A stretch of DNA of 64,000 nucleotides from Xiphias gladius (lineage: Eukaryota; Chordata; Actinopteri; Istiophoriformes; Xiphiidae): NCBI RefSeq assembly GCF_016859285.1, contig NW_024401808.1, positions 124,001 to 188,000 of the forward strand. Direction: 5' to 3'. A model generated the notes under the pieces. The model did no database searches. It was not told the origin of the DNA and saw only the letters and a program-made list of their open reading frames with translations. Within the stretch, counting starts at the first letter, position 1, and each line of letters begins with the position of its first letter. Of this stretch, positions 12,101 through 24,200 are shown piece by piece. The position numbers were made by a program, and so were the translations under genes.

Positions 12101-15080
12101 CACTGCTGCTGAGCAGCACTTTAGTCTATGAGAAAGGAAGAAATCATGCAACATTTTTGATCTAACATGGTTTCTACTGACTTTAATGGATGAGACCTTT
12201 CTGGGCCAGAGTAATTTCTACCATCACTCACTTTATTATGAGTGAAATGTGACTATGATGGTGTTGCAGGAGATAGCCCTACAGGAAACAGAAACAGAAA
12301 CACAATTCCCCCTAGTGCAGTGTGAAATTATTCACACTGCACAGAATAGAGAATACAATCTATTGTTCTCTGAAAGAACTCTGTTTGTAACTATTTGCAT
12401 CAATCACATCAAATGTTCAATGTTGGATGTTTTAAAGAGACACATAGTCAGAGCTCCAACACGCTTCAAGCATGTTTCCAGACCTTCATTCCATAATTGC
12501 ACGTGAAGACTGACCAGCCTGGACTTACTGTATATAATTTCAGTAACAACAATCATATATTTAGATTTAGACTGAACCACATCAGGCCACTGACTGACTA
12601 TGATTAGACTGAGACAAACATAGGTATGTTTTACTTGAGTTTAAATGCTGTACGTCTATATAATTAACTCTGCTTTGAAAACCATGGAACCTCATACCAT
12701 CTAACCACAGACTGAATTGGGGGACTGCTGTCTGCCAAAATGCCACAAACGGCAGGTTTTAAACACTACACGTAGGGGATTTAAGTAAAAGTAGCGACAC
12801 TAAAATGTAAGAATAGCATTTTAAAAAGTCTGTCAAAAGATTCTCTAGTCATCCAGAATAAGGCCTTCATTTGAAACAGGCTTATATCAGAGACAGTAGT
12901 TTCCCATTTTTATATTTGATCATATTTCAATACGATGCCTCTGTTTTCAGATCTGCTCCTTTGCTGTTGATACTGTTTGTTCTTAATGCAAACAACTCTT
13001 CCTCAATGTTTATCTGTTGCCCTGATGAAATCAGCTTATTCCCCACAGCACTTTAGCCACGGAACTTTGCCCACTACTGGCAGTGATGTGTGCTCACAGA
13101 AAAATGCAGTTGCAAAGTTGTGTCAGATTGAACTACAGTACCCACATTCATCGTAATGAAGGTACATGTGATCCATTGCGGTGAGCCTAACTGATGTTTG
13201 TTTCCGGACAATAATGGAGCCCTCGACAAATGTTGTCTAGGAAAACCATTCAGACATTTTCAGCAAGCACATTTCTGTGTGACAGTTCTATGTTGTTGAA
13301 CTGTAGGTATGCATAACACACACGACAAAGAGGTAGAGATGTGTTTTTTGTTATGTATGTAACAACCAATGATGATTTGATTCCATTTAAATCTTCATGC
13401 AGTAGCATTTTAATGACAAACTATCCTGGGCCACAATGACGAGGAAGCAGCAGGTTTTCAACAAGTACCATGCACAACCAGACTGTAATAGCATGTGACT
13501 AGCTCCATGTTTAACACAGTGCTGAGATAAATAGGCCTAATGCTGCATTGCATGGTGGTGAAGAGTTTCAGCTTCTTCCTCAAAGCCGAAGACTGCAGTT
13601 TTTGTAAAACTGATGCTCATTAGCAGGAACATTAGGACTAATATAATTGCAAGTCTGAGATAGTGATACCCGCCACTTCAACCATGGTGTCATTTGTTAG
13701 GTTAGGTTTAACAGTCTGGCTGCACATTTGTGGCTATTTCTAAGTAATTCAGTCATTTAATTTCACACGAGCAGGTCAAAAATTGTGTTAAGTGACCAGT
13801 TACAGGTGCCCAGATCTTTTGAAGCTCTTTTTTGCCCAAATCCGTGACATTTAACAACGACAGGTGATATTTGATTGTTTTCTAAGATATGGATTGTAAT
13901 TTTGACATAATTTAATGACGTTTTATATGTATTACCTATTTTTTCTTGTTTTTTGTTTTTTAGGTGTTTAGTAATGGGCTTTTATTTCTTAGTTGATCAA
14001 TTTTATGTTGATTGTTTTTAAAGTTAGTGGCTAGGCAAGCTCGTGAGCAACACTAATGTCCTCTTGGAATAATATCATTTAATCTAAAATGAGGTAACGT
14101 TTTAAGACACACTTTGTGATTTTGTTATAACACACACCACCCTACCTAAAATCCCCAAATTCCTGTTGACTCATTGCTCAAAGTTTAGTATCAAACTATC
14201 AAGATTGATCATGGAGGAATTCTGCAAATTTGAGGAACTTATTGTGCATTATAAAAACATCAGGGAGTATATCTTAAAGATGCATTTGCTCTGAGATTTA
14301 TTTTTGCCCAAATTCATATGAATTTCATTTTTAATGACACCATGTCAAAGAGATGGATCTCTATGGTAATGTTTCTGCATATGTCAGATGTAGTATTTCA
14401 GGATACCAAAATTATGACTGTAATAGAATACCTGCTTAAATATCTTGATACTGATACTGAAACAATACCCTGGCAGAAACCTAAAACATCAGGAAAAGTA
14501 ATGAAATAATAGATGACAGAACATGGAACTTTTTTAAATCTAATCTTTCTAAATACAAAGCTAGAATACGTGCTCCATAGAGCACAGACAACAAAGAGGT
14601 GTATTGAGTCATTTGTGTTCAGTCTACTTTGGTGTACTACTGTAGTGTGCAGGCTAATAATCCTGGGTTTGAGCTTCATCACCACGAAGTGCTAGACTTA
14701 CAATTAATGTAATTTATTTTTATTATTTTCATGTTCAGTAAAACTGTAGTTTATTTGCTATCAAGTGTTTTCTTGCTTGTTTTTTTCATACATGTAGATG
14801 TGTTTTTGACAATATGTTAGTACATCTATAACATTAATAAGAAAGATAAAGATAATAGTGTTATTAAAGCTTTTACATGGTATGCAGTAATCTGATTATC
14901 CCCTGTTCTTGAGTTTATGCGATTTCTTTGAAAGTTAACTTTATATTTGAAGCCAGATATGACTTATAAAACAGTGCTGAATAAGACTCAATACACCTTG
15001 GCGGAGGTCTGTGCTCTACTGAGGACATTTTGTTTTAATAGAAATAATTATTGACGAAAATGTACGTTCCATGATTACCA
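9180..15080. other. Long non-coding stretch without recognisable gene
   Basis: About 5.9 kb of AT-rich sequence with only short random frames on both strands. No domain signature, tRNA or transposase motif was seen. The only internal structure noted is the low-complexity block at 10620-10760. Confidence 0.5.
10620..10760. repeat. Low-complexity block of TTACAAGAT-type units in both orientations
   Basis: Repeated ATCTTGTA / TACAAGAT words occur in direct and inverted orientation (AATATCTTGTAAG, ATTACAAGATC, TTACAAGATTAAGATCTTGT). This makes the block locally self-complementary. A similar block lies at 53755-53920. Confidence 0.5.
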
Positions 15081-15803
15081 TTACCATACTTGTGAACGCC
15101 TGATTTTTAGCAGCTTGCAAGTTATGGTACAGTTAACATTACCAGTGTGAATGTTGGGTTTGCATATAGAGATGTTTGCCACATTGTTAAGTTGGCAAAA
15201 AAGATAAAGCCAAATTAAACACTTATCATTGCATTTAACAGCCTCTTCATGCTCCAATGGTGAAAAAAGTTTGCTTGTCACAAAATAAATCACACTTGTT
15301 TGACTTATACTTGAGGGCATGGGCAGGATGTAACTATGTTATCTATCACATTTGCTAACCTGTTGCTCTTTGAATCCTTTGAAGAGGCCGACATGTCTGT
15401 CAGCGAGATGCTTTGCAATGCTACGTTTAAAATATCTTTTACAGATGGGCTCTGTGGTGTCCGTAGACTTGTCCTGACTGTCCCCTATGTAAGCAAAATA
15501 CTGCCATATTTCGCTTCTTCTGTCTGTTTTGTTGACAAGCCGTGGATGGTCGGCAAGAGCAGTTTTATTTGCAGCCATGCTAAAAACAACTGGCACACCC
15601 ACTATGCCTGCAGGGAGTGGAGGAAGAGTGCTGCATACACACACTAACCCGCTATCACACATCTACGCAACTCAGGATATATGGCTCTTATTAAAACACT
15701 TTCATTCTTGAAGTACCTATACTGATAAATCGGGGGTGTAGTACCATTTTTAACGGCAGGGTATTGTGATACCTCTCTAATATCGGTATACTGTGCAACA
15801 CTA
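15080..15803 (-). mobile_element. hAT DNA transposon fragment (5' end plus ZBED-type transposase start)
   Basis: Read on the minus strand, the element begins at about 15803 with GTGTTGCACAGTATACCG, the terminal sequence typical of fish hAT elements, followed by a GTACTAC/GGTAT-rich subterminal region and then the transposase N-terminus. The downstream half is uncertain: after about 15300 the minus-strand frame still runs (15081-15320) but shows no transposase motif. No second terminal repeat was found, so the left end is open. Confidence 0.65.
15339..15662 (-). pseudogene. ZBED-type hAT transposase, N-terminal fragment
   Basis: The frame contains NKTDRRSEIWQYFAYI, then TTEPICKRYFKRSIAKHLADRH. 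This is a BED zinc finger: aromatic/Trp entry, the first Cys and the HLADRH end are present. Relative to the usual C-x2-C...H-x3-5-H layout the second Cys is lost and the spacing before HL is shortened, as if about ten residues were deleted. BED fingers bind transposon ends. After HLADRHVGLFKGFKEQQ the frame closes, so the RNase H-like catalytic domain is absent. Confidence 0.7.
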
Positions 15804-17160
15804 GTTCGACGAAGGCTACATTACATCTAGTTTAACAGATGGAAAAAACTAATGTGCCCAAAAGGTGACACTCACCAGCTTCCTGCAGATTGGTGAGTAT
15901 CAAGCAGCTCAGTACAGAAGCACAGGCCTTAGACCATTTCCCCCTCTTGCATTATTAAGATATTTAAAAAGCTGTTCAGGTTAACAGTCTAAACAGTCTT
16001 ACTACTGTAAGTGTTTCCAAGAGAGAAAAAGTATGTTTATCCTGATTATTTTTGTCGACTAACAACTACCAGCCAGTGCTGACTTTAATATATCAGCCAT
16101 GGAACGTTAGTACTGTATACATACTCTAACCCCAGTTTGTCCTCTAATGTGTTACCCTTACATTAGAGCCACAGAGGGTTTGTGAAAGATACCCAGCAAT
16201 CTTTGAAAAACCGAGAAGGTGCTTTAACAACATAGAATCATCACAAAGACTCTTCAAACCTTCTGAACAAAAAGAATTTCCACCCACTACACAATATGTC
16301 CTACTTCAGGAGGATGGGAATGTCATTTTGTGCATTACCCAAAGAATTACATTATTTTGTATGATAATATAAAATAATTGAAAATAACATAAATAAAAAC
16401 AAGTATGCAAGACAAGAAATGTTTAAAATGTTTTGTACACCTAGATGGGAAATGTGACATTTCCAGCTACTATTTTTGTTGTAATTTAGAAAAAGAGTTG
16501 CAACTATAGAAACAGGTTAAACATCTTTTTAGTGTGCAGCAGACAAAATATTCCTTCATCCAGATTGCAGGAAAAGTCCTTGAGAATTCTAGAAATACCT
16601 TCAAAATCAGGGGAAATATTTTTAAATGGCCTGTGTGTTTCAATGATCACCAGGTATTTATGTTATAAAAACAGATGCTTAGCTCAGTGACTTGTGTAAT
16701 GGTACTTCTTGAGAGGCACAAACTGGGGCTATATTTTAAGCACGTGCACCAAAGTCAAATGAAAATCGAAACTCTTAAAAGTATTAAAATGAATAGGGAC
16801 TAAAACAGGCTTACATGTGTCTGCTCTCACATATGACTGTGTGATAAACAGCAGCAGAAGAATTTGCCAACAACAGGAGTGCTTCTTCTAAAAAAAATGG
16901 TACTTTCATATTCTGTTGAAACAGAACACACAACTGCCCTTCAGGTTGTTACTACAGCCATGAAAGCATCCCAGGTGCTTAAAGGTCAAAGATCTAGTCC
17001 ACAAGGATTACACTAACTAAGAGTAGAGACAGTTTTTAAGAAAACAAACGACCAAAAATTTGAAGTGCAAAGAAGGATCTTTTCGTTTTCTCATGTGTAA
17101 ACCACACTCGGCTCAGTTTCTGAGTGTGCAATGACCAAAAGTACCATATTTAGGAAGGAG
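15804..17160. other. Downstream flank of gal3st4 (3' UTR side)
   Basis: AT-rich, no coding signature. It may hold gal3st4 3' UTR sequence, because a strong splice donor follows the stop codon. I saw no convincing minus-strand AATAAA close to the stop. Confidence 0.4.
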
Positions 17161-17175
17161 ACTCACCTCAAACTA
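17161..17175 (-). promoter_or_regulatory. Splice-donor consensus directly after the gal3st4 stop
   Basis: On the minus strand the stop TAG (17175-17173) is followed by TTTGAG|GTGAGT, with the exon edge at 17167. It matches the donor consensus at least as well as the two used gal3st4 donors. If used it would define a 3' UTR intron, placed too close to the stop to trigger decay. Confidence 0.5.
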
Positions 17176-18276
17176 TCTTAACCTTCCTTTTTCTTGCCCT
17201 CGTATCACAGTCTGGTTGCTCCGCATTAAATGGCTTCCATCCCAGTCCCCCCCCCCACCTTCCACCGTCCTCCCCCCAGCCTCTCCCCCCATCAGCCTCT
17301 CTCCTGTCCTGGATGAGTCTTGTCTTAAGAAAGAGGTACTGGCTGCGACTATCCGTCCCTGGCTCTGGTGGCCTGGCTGGGCTTGGACTGCCGGAGCCCG
17401 TGGGAACTGTTTAGCATCCAGCACATCTTTGTACTGGATCTCAGGCCTGATCATCCTCAGACAGGCTGTTCTGGTGGTGTTGTCCAGGCCTGGCTGGAGC
17501 TCATAGCCGAGAATCTTCACTAATCCACTCTGGAATGGCCGGATGTTTTTGTCTCGAATCCGGTGTGCCTCCACAGGTTTCCCGCCATCCCTGAGACAAA
17601 CCCGGGCCAGATCTTCCCGCCGCATCCTGAGAAGAGCTACTTCCTGGTCCATCTGAGCAAGACCGAACCTGTCGATTTCCTCCCAGAAAGTCTGGTTGAA
17701 GGCTTTGTATAAGTACCAGTCTAAGGTGTTCCACTGCCGCAGCTTCTCCCGCTGTTCCTCCGTTAGTGACAGATTGGGTGGTGTCCTGGCTTGTGAATGT
17801 CCACCTCTAACATTGACACCAGCTGCTGCCGCCGCTTTGCCCACCCAGCTTCCACTCATCCCCCCGATGCCGCTGGGCTTCTGCTGCCGAGCATTGAGGC
17901 TGAATGAGACCACAGCGTCCAGCGGCCAGCAGAGGGCATGTCTCAGCAGGATCATGGACTGGTCAAAGTACTCAGACACTAGAATCAGCTTGAAGGCCTG
18001 GCGGATCATAGCCTCACCGTGCTGAGCCAGTGCCAAAGAGAAATTAGCATTGTGGTCCATGCCAAAGTCAAACCATAGCAGGTTGCGGGCGTAGTGGTTG
18101 TTGCGGAGACGAGGGTCGTAGTATTTCTTAGGGTCATCGGCAAAGTCGCCCAAGCCTTTGGCTTTCCGAAATGCAGGTGCTACTTCTTTGTAATAAGCAA
18201 AGGAGGACTCAGCCAGAGAGACCGGGTCCCTGATGATAGTAAAGTAAAATGTGTCTGCCGACATCACCTTCTCCAC
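17173..18276 (-). CDS. gal3st4: gal3st4 coding exon 3 (catalytic remainder and C-terminus)
   Basis: The acceptor is TCTCTTAG| just before 18276; the first codon is GTG (Val), not a start. Residues about 140-506. Contains the 3'-phosphate-binding motif, [51 protein letters not shown], then [13 protein letters not shown] and the final family block. N-glycosylation sequons include NFS, NQT and NTT. Two parts look lineage-specific: a Gly/Ala-rich insert after LNARQQKP ([12 protein letters not shown]) and a tail of about 70 residues past KQFP rich in Gly, Ser and Arg. The stop lies five bases before the last base of a GAG|GTGAGT donor. Confidence 0.87.
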   Translation of the reverse strand: MEKVMSADTFYFTIIRDPVSLAESSFAYYKEVAPAFRKAKGLGDFADDPKKYYDPRLRNNHYARNLLWFDFGMDHNANFSLALAQHGEAMIRQAFKLILVSEYFDQSMILLRHALCWPLDAVVSFSLNARQQKPSGIGGMSGSWVGKAAAAAGVNVRGGHSQARTPPNLSLTEEQREKLRQWNTLDWYLYKAFNQTFWEEIDRFGLAQMDQEVALLRMRREDLARVCLRDGGKPVEAHRIRDKNIRPFQSGLVKILGYELQPGLDNTTRTACLRMIRPEIQYKDVLDAKQFPRAPAVQAQPGHQSQGRIVAASTSFLRQDSSRTGERLMGGEAGGRTVEGGGGDWDGSHLMRSNQTVIRGQEKGRLR

Positions 18277-21200
18277 CTAAGAGACAGAGGAGGAGAACTT
18301 AGTTACAAAATGTGTTACTAATGTGATGCAATTTAACTACAGCAGTAGTATATTGGTTCCTCTGAGCAACAAACACCTTGCAAAGAATGCTTTTGTAGTT
18401 GTCAAATGATCACCCCTTTAAGAAGAAAACTTTTGCAGTGCTTTCAGACAGTGAGCAGTTGCCGGTGGGGCTTCCATTGTTTTAAATGTAAATGCAACAC
18501 AACAACAAGGTCAGCAGAGTGGGAAGGCAGCTCTCATAAATAGCTATTTACTGCTTTTGTCTGAGTAGATGATGGTTCAACTTTTTAACTTCTGCCATGA
18601 CTCGCCATGTGACCGAGAGCTGATTTTACAGGTATCTGAGTTCACAGTATCATGGCCTACATCTTTCATCAGCAGAGAGCAACATTAGCTGGGCTAAAAT
18701 CTCAGCCAACAAATGTTTATGATATTAGTTAGTAAAGCGTGCTGTATAAATTTTGGTCGCCATTTCAGCTATTTTAAGCTACAATTTGACTAACACAAGA
18801 AACTTTCATATCCTATATTACTCACATGAGCACATAACAATCACTGTTTGGCACATAATTGTACTCAACATTTCTGAATTACAAGGCAACTACACATTCA
18901 TTGCTCCATCCCCTCTACACACTCCCCCAACCATATGTGTATGTTCTGGGTTAAAGAAATCAACTGATGCCCAAGACCCCAAGGGGGCTCCACAAATCGC
19001 AGATTCACTGTGTGTCAGGTGTTTTTTCTTAATTTGATTAACTCTAAATTTATTAGGGAATTTGCACCACCAAAGTGCAATATCTGTTAAGGTGGGAAGA
19101 TTCCCAATTCACATTTCATCATATACAGTTCTTTTTTCCTCAGTTCAGGATGTATTCTATTTTATGAGGTTAGAAAAGATCAAGTATTAGTGTCATGGAG
19201 TTCTTGTTAAACTTAATCACATTGGCTTATATTTTTAAATGAGGAAAAGTTGTCACTCCAGTTTGACTATATATTTGAAGACTTAACTCTGCAATTTTCA
19301 CTTTATTGCTCATAGACCTACTCAGGAATTTGTCAAGCTGCGGTACGATACCATAACATGATTGTTGTTATTCAAAACATTAATTCTGATCTATTTCATG
19401 CAAAAATCTAAAAATGAGTGAATACTCAGTCTTTATAAACTTTAAAAACCACGCAATGTCAACAATTTAACAACGGACCATATTATTTATGATTAGTGTG
19501 GTCTGAAGCAAAAGTTAATGCAACCTGTTGTGGAGGGTTTTGTTGAGTGTGTGGGTGCAGGTAGGTTTCAAGAACACTATAAAGTTGCACTAGGTCAGAG
19601 AAGGGTATCTAGTAACTCCTAGTAATTGATGACGGCTGGACTACGGCATTCAGATGAAACTGCCTATCAAGCCAGGCAATTTAGCCTAAGCAGTTACAAT
19701 GCAGATATAAGGCTGGGTCATGCTGCAGGGTAACTGCTCTTTGCTTGGATGAGAGTAGGAGTTAAAGGCAGTTTAATGGCACTTTGCATTAGGGTTAAAG
19801 AATGGTGTCGCCTGTCATGGAGCCCAGCAGATTTATGACGACAGAGCATGACACCACTTTGGGGCCTTGAATATTGTTAAAACCTCATGATTAGACACCA
19901 TAATCAATGACATTGACTCTGAAAATAAGTCGACATCAATATTGTAAACCGTCACATCATTTTTAAAATCTTTTTCTAAAATGCTTCAATGCATTATAGC
20001 AAATGTTTTTTTACAATATCACTATATAGTTGCTGCGTCATGACGTCAGTCGTTTTTAGCTGCATTCATCGGTTGCATCCAGTCGCCGCCACAGTTTTAG
20101 AAAATGGCAGCTGCAGCAGAGTCCGAATTGGTTCAGTGTCAAAGTTTCCAAAGACAGAAGGCTTTGATAGTATGGGAGTACTTCAAATTATCACACATCA
20201 CTCGGTAAAATACTCAATAGATTAAACGATTGAAAAATAGTCATTAGTGGCAGCCTTAATCATTTAACATGAATGCTGGCCATCCATAAAAATGCAACTC
20301 ATACAACTTCTGGCAAATTTTACTGTGTATAGATACCTGACTACATCCTAGAGATGTCAGGTGCTCATTGTTGGATTTCGTGTCTCAGCACTTCACAATC
20401 TCGTTTTTGATTATTATTTATCTGCTTCCACACGTTATAGTACAATGTATCCACATCATTAAAGAATAGCCCATCACCATTGTCCCATTGTCAAGCTTGT
20501 ATTGCACTTGCCCCGCTCTTCTTCTGTGTAACTCACCTCGTGTTTATTAAATCTCATGTGATTGCCCATGATGTGGAATTCCATGGCCCTAGGACCTCGG
20601 TAACCTTTGACCCTGTGAGCATTGAAGGGCAGTGGGTAGCCCAGCTGGTAGCCCAGTGGCAGGGCAAAGCGGAGGTTGCGCTCTTCTCCAAAACGGTAAA
20701 GCATGTTGAGCACAGTGCTACTGGCCGTCTTGTGGGTCTTTAGGAACATGACGTGGGTGTGGGGTTGACAGGACCCCAAAGAGGGCCCCTGAGCATCAGG
20801 AGATGAGAAGATGGAGCGAGCAGCTGGCTGGACACTGCTGGAGGACAGGTGAAGGAAAGGGACCATTTCAACTTTAGATCACATCTCAAACTGTGTATGT
20901 TTACAATCCTACAGTTAAGTGCCTTAAAGCTGCACTAATTAACAATGGATGCAATAACTCCATGTAAAGTGAAATGTGTCGCTCATAGTGATGAATCCAC
21001 AGAGAGTTTTTCAACAACTCTGTATTTCCCCTCAGCTCTACACTGTTTTTTAGCCTCTCTTAGCTCATTACTTTGCTTTTCTGGAAAAGCTGGATGGAAA
21101 GCTATGATAAGCCCACTGTACACTACCTGTCCAGCACCACACAACAGACACAGTTAGAAACCAGCTGGTGAACATAGTGGAGCATTTAGCAGATAAAGCA

Positions 21201-24200
21201 TCAGATATTTTTCTCAGGTGTTGGTGGAGACTAATTCAGAGCTAAAAGGAGAATGAATATTGGACACAAGTGGACACAAACACATCTCCAAATGAATGCT
21301 AATGTTCTATACCTGCTGGCTGTGTAAACAGGCAATTGCTTGCTAACATTTTCAACATAACTTTATATGGTGATAATATGTCAATATTGCTTGTTTTTGC
21401 ACCCCCAAGTAACCAAAAATCAGTTAATGCAGTTTTAACTTTCGTAAAAGTGTGTTTACACAGAAAACTTTTCAGCCTTTCATCCTTTTTAAATCGTCCA
21501 TCTCATGCTTGTCTGACAGAACATACACTCCTATCTACACTGGCCGTGTAACTGGCGTTTAATTTGCACTACATGCTTGTAAATGTAGCCCAAAGTGCCA
21601 AAACGCAGATGACCTACAAGTCCATACTGTGCAATTACTTTTTCATATAATAAGTGTAAGGTTTGTACATTCTTGTACTGGTACTATGGTTCATTTCCCA
21701 ACTTTGATAATAGATGTTTTATGTCTGCTTATCCTGTGCTGGGTCACAGGGGGCTGGAGCCAATAACAGCTCACACTGTGTGAGAGAGGGTAAAGCTGGA
21801 TGGGGTGGCAGTCTATCACAGGTTAGACTGATACATAAAGAGAGACAATTATTGTTCTGTAGTTTGCCAGTAACAAGGATAGATGGAGGTATTGACGTAT
21901 TAGGAAATCATACTCCAAAGAACTTCAATAAAATATAATTTCTAAAGAAAGCTTGATGAAGTGGATAAAATACTGCAACCATTGAGAGGTTCCCATTTCA
22001 ACATTTCTGGCAAAACAACCCCGGTTAAATCCTTGCTAATATCACAGGTCATATACTTCTTTATGGCAATACCCTAGTAAATCCTTTTTTAAAACTTTTA
22101 GAACAGAAAATATTAAATTTTATATGGAATATCGAACCAGATAAAATAAAATGAACATATTTGCATAATAAATATGAGTTTGAAGGTGTACAACTCGTAG
22201 TTGTAATAGTCAAGTATTAAATATTATTCTACTTGGCTTTTTACAGCTCAAAGCTACCAATTTTGAGTGGTTTAAAAAAGAAATAATGTTTGAACTGTTT
22301 CCCTTGCAAATCTATGCTGGTTACTTTTCCAATGTGACCCTTCAGATGACAAAGACAAACATATCAACAGATACTATGAATTCAATTCAAAAATCTAAAT
22401 AGAAAACAAACCAATATCTATTAAAAAGGGAATGTTTTTTAAGGAATAAAGGTGCATTGAAAGGCCATACAAGAGTCAGTCCACTGACTAATCAAAAAAA
22501 GAATTAACAGAAAAATTGACAATGATTCATGGTAATGATGAATTAATGATCACATAATTCCTGATCAAAACTATATGAACTGACAGTGTTGATCATGTGC
22601 ATTGTAACAGAAAATTACCAAACAGAAGTCTATTGTAAGATGTACTGCATGCCTTTTGGTTTGCATACTATAAAAGGCATATTGTACAATTGCTAAACCT
22701 GTCATTTTGTATGCAAAATCTAATTTTTGGGGGGTTTCATATTTTAGCTCTTTTTCATATCCCTGCTCATAGTAGTTTGGGGTTGCTGTTATTGTTATTG
22801 TCCGTTAGTTGCAATCATACATTTCTTTGCATATTTTTACTCAGATAAAATTAATTCCATTCATGTAGCTGTGGCAAAACACAAGAGCTGACATAAGATA
22901 TAAAGTTGTAATGGCAAACTTGTTAGCAAACAGTTGCCTACTTCCACACCCAGCAGACTAAAAGCAACATGGGCCCTATTACAAAGCCATCCCCTTATCC
23001 AGCTTTCTATGGCAAAGTTGACCACCAGGACAAAAGCAGCATTACTCAGTTATGTCACTGCAGGTATTTTGCCTTTGGCAGCGGATAGAAAACACCTGCT
23101 TTCATTAGTGAGTAGCATGTGGTCAGCGGTGCTACATTCTTGACAGGTTTATGCATAGAAAACACTGAGCAGCAGTTTGCTGTGTGTGATTCAATGATGA
23201 CTTATCCTTAGTTAAATCACACTAGCATATATAACAGTAAAATGTTACACTAGAATCAGTTCGTTTCAGTACAAAATAAATGCATTCAATCACACAATGG
23301 GTTCAACTCTTGTTAACTTTGACATGCAAATAGCAATCCATCTTGACAGTGCTTACGTTTCCGGGAACAGAGAGCCAGAGAGTTCAAAATACAGGAAATT
23401 AGGTAAGCCACACCATTCAGTTTTATGTAGTCAAGCTCTGCGGGAGTATATACTGCTCCAAAAAGAGATGCAGCATGGATGGTACAAACACATCTCCTGA
23501 ATTTTAATGTATTTTCTTGTATAGTCCAAATGATAAACCACCCAGGCTGATATTTCAGCCTATATTAGCTTCTTGCAAATATATCAGTATCAACAATAAG
23601 GATGTCCAATAAATAAAAGTTGATGTCAGTAGAGAAATGTCAAAAATATGTTTGAGGTCATGTAGAAACAGTGTCTCAATTACATAGTTTTTTTTTTTTT
23701 TTTACACTGTAAAATTTCCCAAACACTACATATCTTGGTCACAATTCTTTAATAAAAATAAAATTGGGAAATCTTCATCAAAATGTTTCTTTCTGTTGCG
23801 TTTTAATAAAAAAAAGGAATATCAGCTACTTTTTCATCACTCAGAATTGTTAAACTCTTAAATATCAATATTGATACTGTATGATTTACAACCAAGCTAG
23901 TTAGCTTGTGGTAGTAACTGGCAGCAAACCAGCCAGCTTGGTGAGCCCTTGGTTCATTCACCACCCACAATAACTTGCCCCACAATTGGTTTTTAGTTAC
24001 CAGCATCACATATTTCACAAAAACCACAAATGAATTTTGCTGTGCCACTTTAAGCCCTAGTCAATCTATAAGGTGACATAGCCAAGTTCATCCAAATGTG
24101 CTTGTGAAATATGTGGTGCTAGAAACTTGGTGACATGATGACTGCTGACAGGACTGATATACTACTCTGGCTGCCAAGCTAACAGCTAACTGTCAATTAG

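Noticed and set aside
18276-18276. Start of the long gal3st4 frame as a translation start
   Set aside because: The codon is GTG and lies directly after an AG acceptor; family alignment shows upstream residues on two further exons.
17216-18321. Plus-strand frames opposite gal3st4 exon 3
   Set aside because: Shadow frames of a strongly conserved minus-strand exon; no motif of their own.
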